The notes under the pieces were generated by a model. That model was given only the letters and a program-made list of their open reading frames with translations. It was not told the DNA's origin and made no database searches. From assembly GCA_003161615.1 (NCBI GenBank), contig PMOB01000032.1:1-64000 (forward strand): a stretch of DNA of 64,000 nucleotides. Direction: 5' to 3'. Both the position numbers and the translations under genes were made by a program. Shown here piece by piece: positions 8,203-15,088 of the stretch. Position 1 is the first letter of the stretch. Every line of letters starts with the position of its first letter. Origin of the DNA: Actinomycetota bacterium (GTDB taxonomy: Bacteria; Actinomycetota; Thermoleophilia; Gaiellales; Gaiellaceae).

Positions 8203-8537
8203 GGGTCAATCACCGTCCAGATGTACTCCAGCGCTTCGGGGAGGATTTCCATCCCGAGGTGGCCGAGCGAGGACGCGCTCGTGGCGATGAAGTAGCCGAT
8301 CACTGCGATGTGGTCGACGATGAAGCTCGGGCTGTCGAGCCCGTAGGCGGCGCTGGCGGGAATCTCGTAGCCGCTGCCCGGGAGCTCGCCTTCACGGCTA
8401 AGAGGAACGACGTTGATGCTTACCTCCCGACGGGCATAGCAGAGGCAGGGCCGGTTTAGCCGATCGCCGCGGAACCCGGTCAGCTTGTCCGAGAGCTCGA
8501 TGACCTCGCCGACCGAAGGCAGGTGGAGCAACTCCAT
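8199..8537 (-). CDS. MazF/PemK-like small beta protein
   Basis: 112 residues, first gene of the operon. Strand order resembles the SH3-like MazF/PemK barrel: GFRGDRLNRPCLCYARR, then SINVVPLSREGELPG, then a segment ending AYGLDSPSFIVDHIAVIG. Compare the typical RPVVVVS, VVVPLT and DSxV segments. A classic MazF catalytic Arg/Ser set cannot be assigned, so it may be an inactive or repurposed member, for example a sensor for the adjacent sigma-like protein. No antitoxin gene is next to it. Family assignment is tentative. Confidence 0.5.
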   Translation of the reverse strand: MELLHLPSVGEVIELSDKLTGFRGDRLNRPCLCYARREVSINVVPLSREGELPGSGYEIPASAAYGLDSPSFIVDHIAVIGYFIATSASSLGHLGMEILPEALEYIWTVIDP

Positions 8538-8616
8538 GGTGCGGAGTATTTCACGACGTCGTACATTAGACCAATAATAGAATGCCTTCTGTTATGTACC
8601 TTGGGTGGGTAGGAAG
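8538..8616 (-). promoter_or_regulatory. AT-rich promoter region of the sigma-like operon
   Basis: Unusually AT-rich 79-bp gap before the operon start at 8537. On the minus strand a TATTAT -10-like box lies at 8579-8574; a weak AAGGTA hexamer sits 17 nt upstream at 8602-8597. The -35 match is poor, so the operon may need an alternative sigma factor. Confidence 0.3.
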
Positions 8617-9747
8617 TTAGAGCGACCGGTCGTGATAGCCACGCGGATCAGTTCGCATCTCACGCCACGCCTTGTCGAAAGCAGAGCGAGGGTCATCCTC
8701 CTCAAGCTCCTCCGGAAACGGAAGGATCCCGACTCGCAAACAGCCTTGGATCACCTCGTCCGTGAGCTCCAGAACCAGGGCCGGCGGGTATAGCTCGGGG
8801 CGTTGCTGGCCGCTCTCGGGCTGTTGCACCTGACCTTCGTCGGCGCCGATCACTGCGTCCCATGCGCTCGTGAGTTCATCGACCTCAGCTGCGGGTGCGA
8901 CGTGCGGCAAGGTTCGCATGATCACCTCGAAGCGGATGTGGTCCGGCGGGTGGTAGTCACCGTCTTCGTAGACACTGCTCCCGTCGCGCTGACCGCAACA
9001 CCAGCGGATGTGCTGCCAGGCGTAGGCCGGGCCGCAGACCCAGGCAGCGATCACGTCGCATGCAATCTCTTCGACCCCGTGGGCGAGCCAGTGATGCGCT
9101 GCCATCTGCCCAAAAGTGATGTCTCCGACCGTCGCCATGACACGATCGTGAACGAACTCATCCCGGTCCCAGTCACCGAGGATGGTCTGACGCCGCGCGC
9201 TGTTTCGCACGAGAGGGTGGGCCATTTCGTGTACGAGGTCAGGTAGCGGAAGTAGCGAGGTACCCGCGAGCGCCGGGGCGAGGATCAGCTCCTCATCGTG
9301 CTCGGCGATGAAGAAGAAGTAACTGGTCGCTCCCGGGGCAACGAGGGGCCAGTTTCCGTGCGGCCAGTTCACCTTCATGGCGATTCGCCTACAGATGTCC
9401 GTCAGCTCCATCGCCTGCTCGTCAAAGTTCCGGAGGAATGGAATCACGTAGTACTCGACGAAACGGCTGTCAACCACGGACCCGCGGTAACGGCTCATCC
9501 CTCGTCGGCGAAGGCCCGGCCCTGGATCAACCGAGTCGCGGACGAGTTCCTGAATCCCGTCCGCGAGCCGTTCCGTCTCCTTGGCCTCAGACCCCATCCG
9601 CGACTGCAGACGCCTTGCCATAGCGCGGGCCGTGGCCGCGCGAGGATCATCCGCCGAGAGTTTTCCGTGGAGTTCGTCAAGCTCACGGGCGAGCTTGTCG
9701 CATCTCCGCGAGACGGCGTAGAGCAATCCGCTGATCAGGGTGTCCAT
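8617..9747 (-). CDS. Putative zincin metallopeptidase (HEMAH)
   Basis: 376 residues. LVHEMAHPLV at about 171-180 carries an HExxH zinc motif (His173, Glu174, His177). About 50 residues on, GVEEIACDVIAAWVCGP supplies acidic residues in the place of the third ligand, the arrangement seen in gluzincin-like enzymes (HExxH ... E-x-x-x-D). The N-terminal 110 residues are helical, possibly coiled coil. No signal peptide, so probably cytoplasmic. Cotranscribed with the gene at 9851-10399. Substrate unknown. Confidence 0.65.
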   Translation of the reverse strand: MDTLISGLLYAVSRRCDKLARELDELHGKLSADDPRAATARAMARRLQSRMGSEAKETERLADGIQELVRDSVDPGPGLRRRGMSRYRGSVVDSRFVEYYVIPFLRNFDEQAMELTDICRRIAMKVNWPHGNWPLVAPGATSYFFFIAEHDEELILAPALAGTSLLPLPDLVHEMAHPLVRNSARRQTILGDWDRDEFVHDRVMATVGDITFGQMAAHHWLAHGVEEIACDVIAAWVCGPAYAWQHIRWCCGQRDGSSVYEDGDYHPPDHIRFEVIMRTLPHVAPAAEVDELTSAWDAVIGADEGQVQQPESGQQRPELYPPALVLELTDEVIQGCLRVGILPFPEELEEDDPRSAFDKAWREMRTDPRGYHDRSL

Positions 9748-9850
9748 TGGTGGGAGGAGGAGACTACGGGTGAGATCGGCGCGCTAAGGCGCAGGCGAGG
9801 TCAGCGCACAGCCGCGAGGGCGCCCCAAACCCGGGCGTGCAAGCCCTGTC

Positions 9851-10399
9851 CTATCGCCGCATCAGCGGCCGCATTGAGACGGTCGCCTCGGCATCGGCCG
9901 CCTCGGCAATCGCCTCTAGCAACTCGACCTGTTCATTGTCGAGCGTGTCAGCGTCAGGCAGTTCTGAAGCGAGTCGCTCCAATCGCTGCCGAAGTCTCGT
10001 GTCCCCAGTGGCGTCTCGCCGGAGCGCCATGACGATCGAGCCAGGCACGACAACACTCTCCGAGCTCAGCTTCACTGGAAGGTCGTGCTCGCCATCGACT
10101 AGGAGCTCAAGTAGCGCCTCGATGATCTGAGCCATGTCCTTTTGCAGCGTCAGCCGCTCGTTCTGAGGCGGAGCAGCGCGGAGCCCGAGTCGGTTGTACT
10201 CGAGCGCCAGCATCGTGTCGTCCACGGTCCTCGAGAGATCCGCGAGTTGCCACGAGCGGCGAGATACGACCGGAGGCGTCATCTGGAAGTGGAACCCGCT
10301 AGTGAGGTCGGCAGATACGACCGAGCCCGAGGCACTCGAACGGGGGAACCCAGCCACGCGCTTTCCGCGCAGCTTCGAGGCCACGCTACGTGCGCCCAT
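9851..10399 (-). CDS. Hypothetical protein, partner of the metallopeptidase
   Basis: 182 residues from ATG 10399; a later ATG at about 10281 (TPPVVSRRSW) is possible. Two long helices (QKDMAQIIEALLELLVDGEH and LRQRLERLASELPDADTLDN) with a short beta segment SESVVVPGSIVMAL. Highly charged, no membrane segment. It lies 103 nt upstream of the HEMAH gene on the same strand, so the two may form a toxin-like or regulatory pair. No family recognised. Confidence 0.5.
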   Translation of the reverse strand: MGARSVASKLRGKRVAGFPRSSASGSVVSADLTSGFHFQMTPPVVSRRSWQLADLSRTVDDTMLALEYNRLGLRAAPPQNERLTLQKDMAQIIEALLELLVDGEHDLPVKLSSESVVVPGSIVMALRRDATGDTRLRQRLERLASELPDADTLDNEQVELLEAIAEAADAEATVSMRPLMRR

Positions 10400-10692
10400 G
10401 GCCGTGTAGTTCGCGAAGAGGCATCCGAAGCCTGCTCATGAAAAGAGGCTCTGCATAGCGCGCGAGCGAGATTAGCGCACCGGACGCCGCATGTGAAGTC
10501 GGCGACCACCACCCTGCTTGCAGGTCCATTCGCTCCGAGCCTCTCACCTGCCCGGTCAGGGTGAAGCATGCCCCGGACGACGCGTCGCTCCGACACGCCC
10601 GCGCCGCGGCGGATCGGCGCACGACTTGACCGGGGGAAGGCCGCCCTTGGACGTTGGAATGTCGCGACGCCAGGTGGTCTTCATAGACAACC
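10400..10692 (+). other. Divergent intergenic region before the ubiquitin-like operon
   Basis: Separates the minus-strand metallopeptidase pair from the plus-strand ubiquitin-like operon. Several antisense frames are open but none has motifs or a ribosome binding site. A TTGACC hexamer near 10627 could be a -35 element; no convincing -10 box was found at the right spacing. Confidence 0.35.
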
Positions 10693-10735
10693 GCGCGGGG
10701 ATCTCCCGCGCCTCGACAGAAAGGAGAGCGGGAAC
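10693..10735 (+). promoter_or_regulatory. 5' leader hairpin and strong ribosome binding site of the Ubl gene
   Basis: A 7-bp perfect hairpin, GCGCGGG (10693-10699) and CCCGCGC (10705-10711) with loop GATCT, ends 9 nt before AAGGAG (10721-10726), which lies 9 nt before ATG 10736. This is the only strong Shine-Dalgarno at the head of the operon; the next two genes rely on stop-start overlap. Confidence 0.5.
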
Positions 10736-10978
10736 ATGGACGCGAAGGTGCACGTGATCAACTTCAAGGTCGACGACGAGGATCTCGAGACGACCGAGAA
10801 GCAGCTGACGGTCGCCAAGATCATCGAGCTGGCCGGCGAAGACCCGGAGACTCACTACCTCCAGCTGGTCCACGGTGGCAAGCCCGGGACGGAGTACAAG
10901 GATCTGGGCCAGCTCGTCGAGCTCCACGAGGGCATCGAGTTCGTCACGGTCTTCACCGGGCCAACCCACGTCTCGTGA
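10736..10978 (+). CDS. Ubiquitin-like beta-grasp modifier (multi-ubiquitin-domain family)
   Basis: 80 residues. The pattern VHVINFKVDDEDLE, then a helix-rich KQLTVAKIIELAG, then THYLQLVHGGKPG and FVTVFTGPTHVS fits the single-domain form of the bacterial multi-ubiquitin (PF14452-like) family. It is a small beta-grasp protein meant to be handled by E1/E2-like proteins. It lacks a C-terminal Gly-Gly and has no cysteine; if conjugated it must use another C-terminus, processing or chemistry. First gene of a tightly coupled operon with E2-like and JAB-E1 genes: its TGA overlaps the next start as GTGATG. Confidence 0.8.
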   Translation: MDAKVHVINFKVDDEDLETTEKQLTVAKIIELAGEDPETHYLQLVHGGKPGTEYKDLGQLVELHEGIEFVTVFTGPTHVS

Positions 10979-11400
10979 TGGAACCGCTGCGGCAGCTCGA
11001 GATCGGCTCACACGTTCTCGTCGACGGCCTGCGCAACCTCGGCTACATCGTCGACGACTCGGTGCCGGCGGCGTTCGGAACACCAGCACCGAACGGCAAT
11101 GGCTTCGTCCGCTTCGAGTACCGGATCAAGCTCGGTAGCCGGCGCGGCGAGGTCGTCCCGATCGGCTACGTCGCCCCGACCGACTTCCCGATCAACCCGC
11201 CGGCGGGTATCTACGTGTACGGCGAGCTGCGGCCACTCTCGAGCGACAACCAGCTTCCGCACGGCGGCGTCAGCGATGCCAGCGGCATTCTCGGACCCGG
11301 CTGGCGTTACTGGAGCCGGACGCATGACTCCTGGGCCCGCTCGACCCGCGATGCGCGGGCCTGGATGAAGCTCGTCGACCGGCTCTTCCTCGACCTGTGA
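10978..11400 (+). CDS. E2/UBC-fold protein lacking cysteine
   Basis: 140 residues from ATG 10978 (GTG 10975 also possible). It follows the prokaryotic E2-fold pattern: EYRIKLGSRRGEVVPIGYVA, then PTDFPINPPAGIYVYGELRP (the P-x-x-P turn after strand 4 of UBC domains), then LPHGGVSD and a C-terminal helix RDARAWMKLVDRLFLDL. The region where classical E2s have the active cysteine contains none, and the whole protein has no Cys. It may act as a scaffold or present the Ubl without a thioester. The stop overlaps the JAB-E1 start (GTGA). Confidence 0.75.
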   Translation: MEPLRQLEIGSHVLVDGLRNLGYIVDDSVPAAFGTPAPNGNGFVRFEYRIKLGSRRGEVVPIGYVAPTDFPINPPAGIYVYGELRPLSSDNQLPHGGVSDASGILGPGWRYWSRTHDSWARSTRDARAWMKLVDRLFLDL

Positions 11401-12893
11401 CGTTCTCGGTTGCGCTCAGCGGGCCCACACACCAGGCGCTCCGCGACCACCTCGACCGCGCCGACGGTCAGGAGGACATCTGCTTCGCGCTCTGGCGGCC
11501 GAGTCAGGGACGCGATCGGCTGACGGCCATCGTCTCCGAGCCGGTCCTGCCGGGTGAGGGCGATCGGAACGTGCATCGGAACGCCTCCTTCGAGGCCCCG
11601 TATCTGATCCGCGCCGCCGAGGCAGCGGCGGCCGCCGGCGCCGGGCTCGTCCTTCTCCATTCCCACCCGAGCGGTTCGGGCTGGCAGGGAATGAGCAATG
11701 ACGACGTCAACGCCGAGCGCGGCAACGCGGCGCGCGTCAAGGCGATCACCGGCAAGCCGCTCCTCGGGATGACGATCGGCACCGGCGACGGCGGCTGGAG
11801 CGCACGCTTCTGGGAGAAGACCGCGCCACGGACCTTCGAGCGGCGGGACTGTGAGAGCGTCCGAGTCGTCGGCTCGAAGCTTCAGCTCAACTTCAACCCG
11901 GTTCTTCGCCCCGAGCCTCCCCTTCGCGAGGAGCTGCGCCGCACGATCTCGGCCTGGGGCCAGGAAGCACAGGCCGACTTCGCACGACTGCGAATTGGCG
12001 TCGTCGGTCTCGGCAGCGTCGGCTCGATCGTCGCCGAGGCGCTGGCTCGCATGGGAGTTGAGCATGTTCGGCTGCTGGATTTCGACGGCGTCGAAACTCT
12101 GAATCTCGATCGCGTCTTGAATACCCAGCGCCGTCACGCGCAAGCTGGGACGGCAAAGGTCATCGCGGCGGCGGAGCCGCTCACCGAGAGCGCGACTGCC
12201 GCACACTTTCGGGTCGACCCCCTCGAGCTAAGCATCGTCGAGCCCGAAGGCTTCCGCGCCGCGATCGACTGCGACGTCCTCTTCTCCTGCGTCGACCGGC
12301 CTTGGCCGCGCTACGCCCTCAACGTCGCCGCCTACGCCCACCTCGTGCCCGTGATCGACGGCGGCATCGTCGTCTCCAAGACGCGGACGGGGAAGATGCG
12401 CGGGGCCGACTGGCGCGCGCACGTCGCGGCTCCCGGCCGGCGCTGTCTCGAGTGCCTCGGCCAGTACAAGCCTGGCGCTGTGCAGCTGGAGCGGGAAGGC
12501 CGGCTCGACGACCCGTCCTACATCCGCCAGCTCGCCGACAACGATCCTGTGAAACGGAACGAGAACGTGTTCGCCTTCAGCGTCGGCTGTGCTTCCCTCG
12601 AGCTCTCGCAGCTGATCTCTCTCGTCATCGCTCCGGGCGGGATCGCCGACGTCGGACCGCAGCTCTACCACCTGTCGACCGGCTCTCTGGATCGCGACGG
12701 AGCGAGTTGCGAGAGCGACTGCCTCTACGCCGGCCCCTTGCTTGGAAGCGGAGATCAGGCGATCGACCCGACCGGCGTGCATGACGTTGCCGAGCAGGCG
12801 CGGAAGCGTCGTGGCAGCGCTGGGCCGGCCCTGCAGCCGACTGCTGCCGGAAAGTGGCAACAGTTTTGGTCGCGCCTTAGGCGTAGGGCATAG
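11397..12893 (+). CDS. JAB deubiquitinase - E1/ThiF fusion
   Basis: 498 residues from GTG 11397. Residues 1-150 form a JAB/JAMM metalloprotease domain: LLHSHPSGSGWQGMSNDD supplies His88, His90, Ser100 and Asp103, with a candidate catalytic Glu48. Residues 195-445 form an E1/ThiF adenylation domain: GVVGLGSVGS (201-210), LLDFDGVETLNLDR (226-239) and SCVDRPWPRYALN. Cysteines RRCLEC (350, 353) and SCESDC (438, 442) suggest a structural zinc site. The catalytic cysteine of E1s is not obvious. One polypeptide could thus both process and activate the Ubl of the same operon. Such JAB-E1 fusions with Ubl and E2-like genes are known from comparative genomics of bacterial ubiquitin-like systems. Confidence 0.85.
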   Translation: MTFSVALSGPTHQALRDHLDRADGQEDICFALWRPSQGRDRLTAIVSEPVLPGEGDRNVHRNASFEAPYLIRAAEAAAAAGAGLVLLHSHPSGSGWQGMSNDDVNAERGNAARVKAITGKPLLGMTIGTGDGGWSARFWEKTAPRTFERRDCESVRVVGSKLQLNFNPVLRPEPPLREELRRTISAWGQEAQADFARLRIGVVGLGSVGSIVAEALARMGVEHVRLLDFDGVETLNLDRVLNTQRRHAQAGTAKVIAAAEPLTESATAAHFRVDPLELSIVEPEGFRAAIDCDVLFSCVDRPWPRYALNVAAYAHLVPVIDGGIVVSKTRTGKMRGADWRAHVAAPGRRCLECLGQYKPGAVQLEREGRLDDPSYIRQLADNDPVKRNENVFAFSVGCASLELSQLISLVIAPGGIADVGPQLYHLSTGSLDRDGASCESDCLYAGPLLGSGDQAIDPTGVHDVAEQARKRRGSAGPALQPTAAGKWQQFWSRLRRRA

Positions 12894-12911
12894 ATGCCTA
12901 AGCACCTCTCC

Positions 12912-12931
12912 CCCGCCTTGGAAATGGCGGG
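12912..12931 (+). other. Hairpin between JAB-E1 and SANT-like genes
   Basis: CCCGCC (12912-12917), 8-nt loop, GGCGGG (12926-12931). It lies 18 nt after the JAB-E1 stop. No T-run follows, so it is a poor intrinsic terminator; it could mark an RNA processing site or partial attenuation before the downstream genes. Confidence 0.3.
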
Positions 12932-13023
12932 TAGCTCCCGGTCTCCAATCTCGGCGCCGACTTGATCTGCGGCCGCCGTATTTGCGCTCCGGCGCACCAT
13001 CACCACGAGTAAGGAGAACGAGC

Positions 13024-13236
13024 ATGATGGCTAAGGAACCTGCGCACCACCGCGAGCCTTGGGCAAGTGCCGACGATCGGCGGCTGCGCGAACTCGCGGT
13101 CGGCAACACGCCGACCCGTTTGATCGCCTGGCAGCTGAGTCGGACAACGGACGCCGTCTACGGCCGAGCCAGTGAGATCGGCGTCTCCCTCAAGCCGACC
13201 AACCAGTCTCCCTACAACCGCCGCTCGAAGAACTAA
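13024..13236 (+). CDS. Small SANT/Myb-like or HTH protein
   Basis: 70 residues from ATG 13024, preceded by AAGGAG at good spacing. The body reads WASADDRRLRELAVGNTPTR then LIAWQLSRTTDAVYGRASEI and GVSLKPTNQSPYNRR. This W-x(3)-DD-x-x-L-R-x-L ... R-x-x-D-A-V-x-x-R-A-x-x-x-G-x-S pattern is a common short bacterial family with a SANT/GcrA-like tri-helix. It probably binds DNA. It ends one base before the next gene starts, so they are translated together; it may regulate the ubiquitin-like operon. Confidence 0.7.
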   Translation: MMAKEPAHHREPWASADDRRLRELAVGNTPTRLIAWQLSRTTDAVYGRASEIGVSLKPTNQSPYNRRSKN

Positions 13237-14259
13237 ATGGAAATCAAGGGAAAGCGGATTCGCTCGCTCGACCGGCATGTGCAGGCGCCGGTGGGCACGC
13301 GCCTCGTCCCGGCGGTGCTGGCGATCGAGAGGTTCGGCGCCGAGCTGACGAAGATCGGGCTCGCCGCAGCTCCCGCCATCGGCGATTCGATCCTTCCGGC
13401 AATCATCGGCCCGCGCACACGCTTCAACGCCGAAGGTGGAGTGCGGATCCATCGCGATCAGCCGATGGAGACGGTGACGCGGGAGATCATGTGGACCTGG
13501 ACGCAGTGGCGGGGCCGCGACCGGATTGAGCGCACTGAGGTGCGCGACTACCCGTACAAGCGCTACCCGCGGACGCCAATTGCGCCGCCGGCCATCGAAC
13601 TGACCGTGGCCGAGAGTCCGATTGGTGAACGGGTGATCGTCGCCTCGCCGCTCGACTACACGAAGGCGAACGCCGCGCTGCTGCTACACGAGATCAACCT
13701 GCTGCTCGAGATCTTCGGCGAGTGCGAGCTGCTGACGCCGGAGCTCGCGCCGCTCGAGGCGACGGCGACAAAGCGCCTCAACTGGCAGGTCCTCCCGCCG
13801 GGGGTCATGCCCTGGGCGAAGCTCCAGACACAGCTCAACCCGCTGATCAAACGCATGCCGAAGGGCAACCGGCCAGTCGCGCTGTATCGGCTCAGCTTCC
13901 TGAACGAGTTCGAGCCCGAGTTCACGGCGGTCGGCCGGGGCGGCTTTGGCGGCTACATCATCTTCGGGTACCCGAAGAAGGACGTCTACCTCCTCGAGAG
14001 CCTCTACTACGGCAACGCGACCTACGTCCTGGGCCAGGACTGGAAGACACTCTCGCAGCTCACCAAGGCCGAGATTCTCCAGGGAGGGTTGGAAAAGGAA
14101 CGCCTGATCCACGCCGCAGGCTGGGAGACTCGCGTCCGGAACTGGCTGGCAGCGAGCCCTAAGTCGAGATCGCAGCCGATGCGAACTCGTCGAGGTTCGG
14201 GACCTCGTAGTCGCTCGCCTTCCAACCGACAGCCACGGCCCACTCGCTGGCGGCGTTGA
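13237..14259 (+). CDS. Unrecognised protein linked to the ubiquitin-like operon
   Basis: 340 residues from ATG 13237, directly after the SANT-like gene's stop. Conserved-looking parts: KANAALLLHEINLLLEIFGE, VGRGGFGGYIIFGYPKKDV, LLESLYYGNATYVLGQDW and GWETRVRNWLAA. No catalytic motif or membrane segment was identified. The last 32 residues (after about 14160) are Arg/Ser-rich and antisense to the convergent GrpB gene, so the ancestral stop may have been lost. The gene could be a substrate, an effector or a separate module. It is the main unknown of the operon. Confidence 0.7.
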   Translation: MEIKGKRIRSLDRHVQAPVGTRLVPAVLAIERFGAELTKIGLAAAPAIGDSILPAIIGPRTRFNAEGGVRIHRDQPMETVTREIMWTWTQWRGRDRIERTEVRDYPYKRYPRTPIAPPAIELTVAESPIGERVIVASPLDYTKANAALLLHEINLLLEIFGECELLTPELAPLEATATKRLNWQVLPPGVMPWAKLQTQLNPLIKRMPKGNRPVALYRLSFLNEFEPEFTAVGRGGFGGYIIFGYPKKDVYLLESLYYGNATYVLGQDWKTLSQLTKAEILQGGLEKERLIHAAGWETRVRNWLAASPKSRSQPMRTRRGSGPRSRSPSNRQPRPTRWRR

Positions 14260-14914
14260 AGATCAGGTCGCACGCAGGCTCCTTCACATACGAGTACGGC
14301 CCGCGCTGCCCGTCGGCGAGCTCGGCCAAACGCGTCTTCATCTCAGCGTAGGCAGCAGCCTGGGCTGGCATGACACGCAGGTAGTCGCGGAAGAGGAGCG
14401 CATAGAGCCAGTTGCCCCGGCCCACCTCGCGGACGTGCAGGTTGACATGCGGCTGTCGCTCGCTCCGATGGAGGAAGAGCTTCACCCGCTCTGAGGGCTC
14501 GATAGGCCAACGGTCGGTCGAGAGCTGCGGCTCGTGCTTGTAGCCGAGACTCACTAGCGGCTCAATCAATGCTCGCGCCTGCGCGAGGTCGTGTGTCGTC
14601 AGCTGGATGTCGAGGCGGTCTTTGGCGGCCAGCCCTGGTATGGCGGTCGAGCCAATGTGGTCGAGCCGAAGAGTGCAGTCGGCGCGAACGGCCGCCAGTT
14701 CACCGGCGGCCTGTCGGAACTGATCGGGCCAGGCCTCGCGCGGCTCGACGATCTCGAAGTAGTCGAACGACTCAACGCCAACGTCGGCCCGAAGCTCAGT
14801 GATGTCGGGCGGGAGTGGAGCGAGAGCCGACGGCCCGATGACCTTCGCCGGCGCGCTCGCGCGCTTCCTCGGTGGCGCCGTTTGTGTTGTGCGCACCGCT
14901 CTGACGCTGCCCAT
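14159..14914 (-). CDS. GrpB family protein (nucleotidyltransferase-like fold)
   Basis: The core from about residue 50 has the GrpB/YqkA signature: FRQAAGELAAVRADCTLRLD, then HIGSTAIPGLAAKDRLDIQL, and LLFRDYLRVMPAQAAAYAEM. GrpB proteins resemble a minimal nucleotidyltransferase fold; the biochemical role is poorly known. The N-terminal 40 residues are Pro/Ala-rich and may include a non-native extension. It overlaps the 3' end of the plus-strand gene by 100 nt. The family is often horizontally shared, which fits the island setting. Confidence 0.75.
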   Translation of the reverse strand: MGSVRAVRTTQTAPPRKRASAPAKVIGPSALAPLPPDITELRADVGVESFDYFEIVEPREAWPDQFRQAAGELAAVRADCTLRLDHIGSTAIPGLAAKDRLDIQLTTHDLAQARALIEPLVSLGYKHEPQLSTDRWPIEPSERVKLFLHRSERQPHVNLHVREVGRGNWLYALLFRDYLRVMPAQAAAYAEMKTRLAELADGQRGPYSYVKEPACDLIFNAASEWAVAVGWKASDYEVPNLDEFASAAIST

Positions 14915-15088
14915 GCCACTCGAGACCCCTTACCCCCGGGCATTTCCAGCGCCACCTCCGCGACTTCGACGGCGACGAGGCGCTCCGAGAGGCGAGCACG
15001 GAGTTCCTTCGGCGGCAGGTCAGCGAGTATGGCTAGGGGCTCAGGAAGCTCGAACCGTCCGACTTGAAGCGGCTCGCCCTACTGGCTT

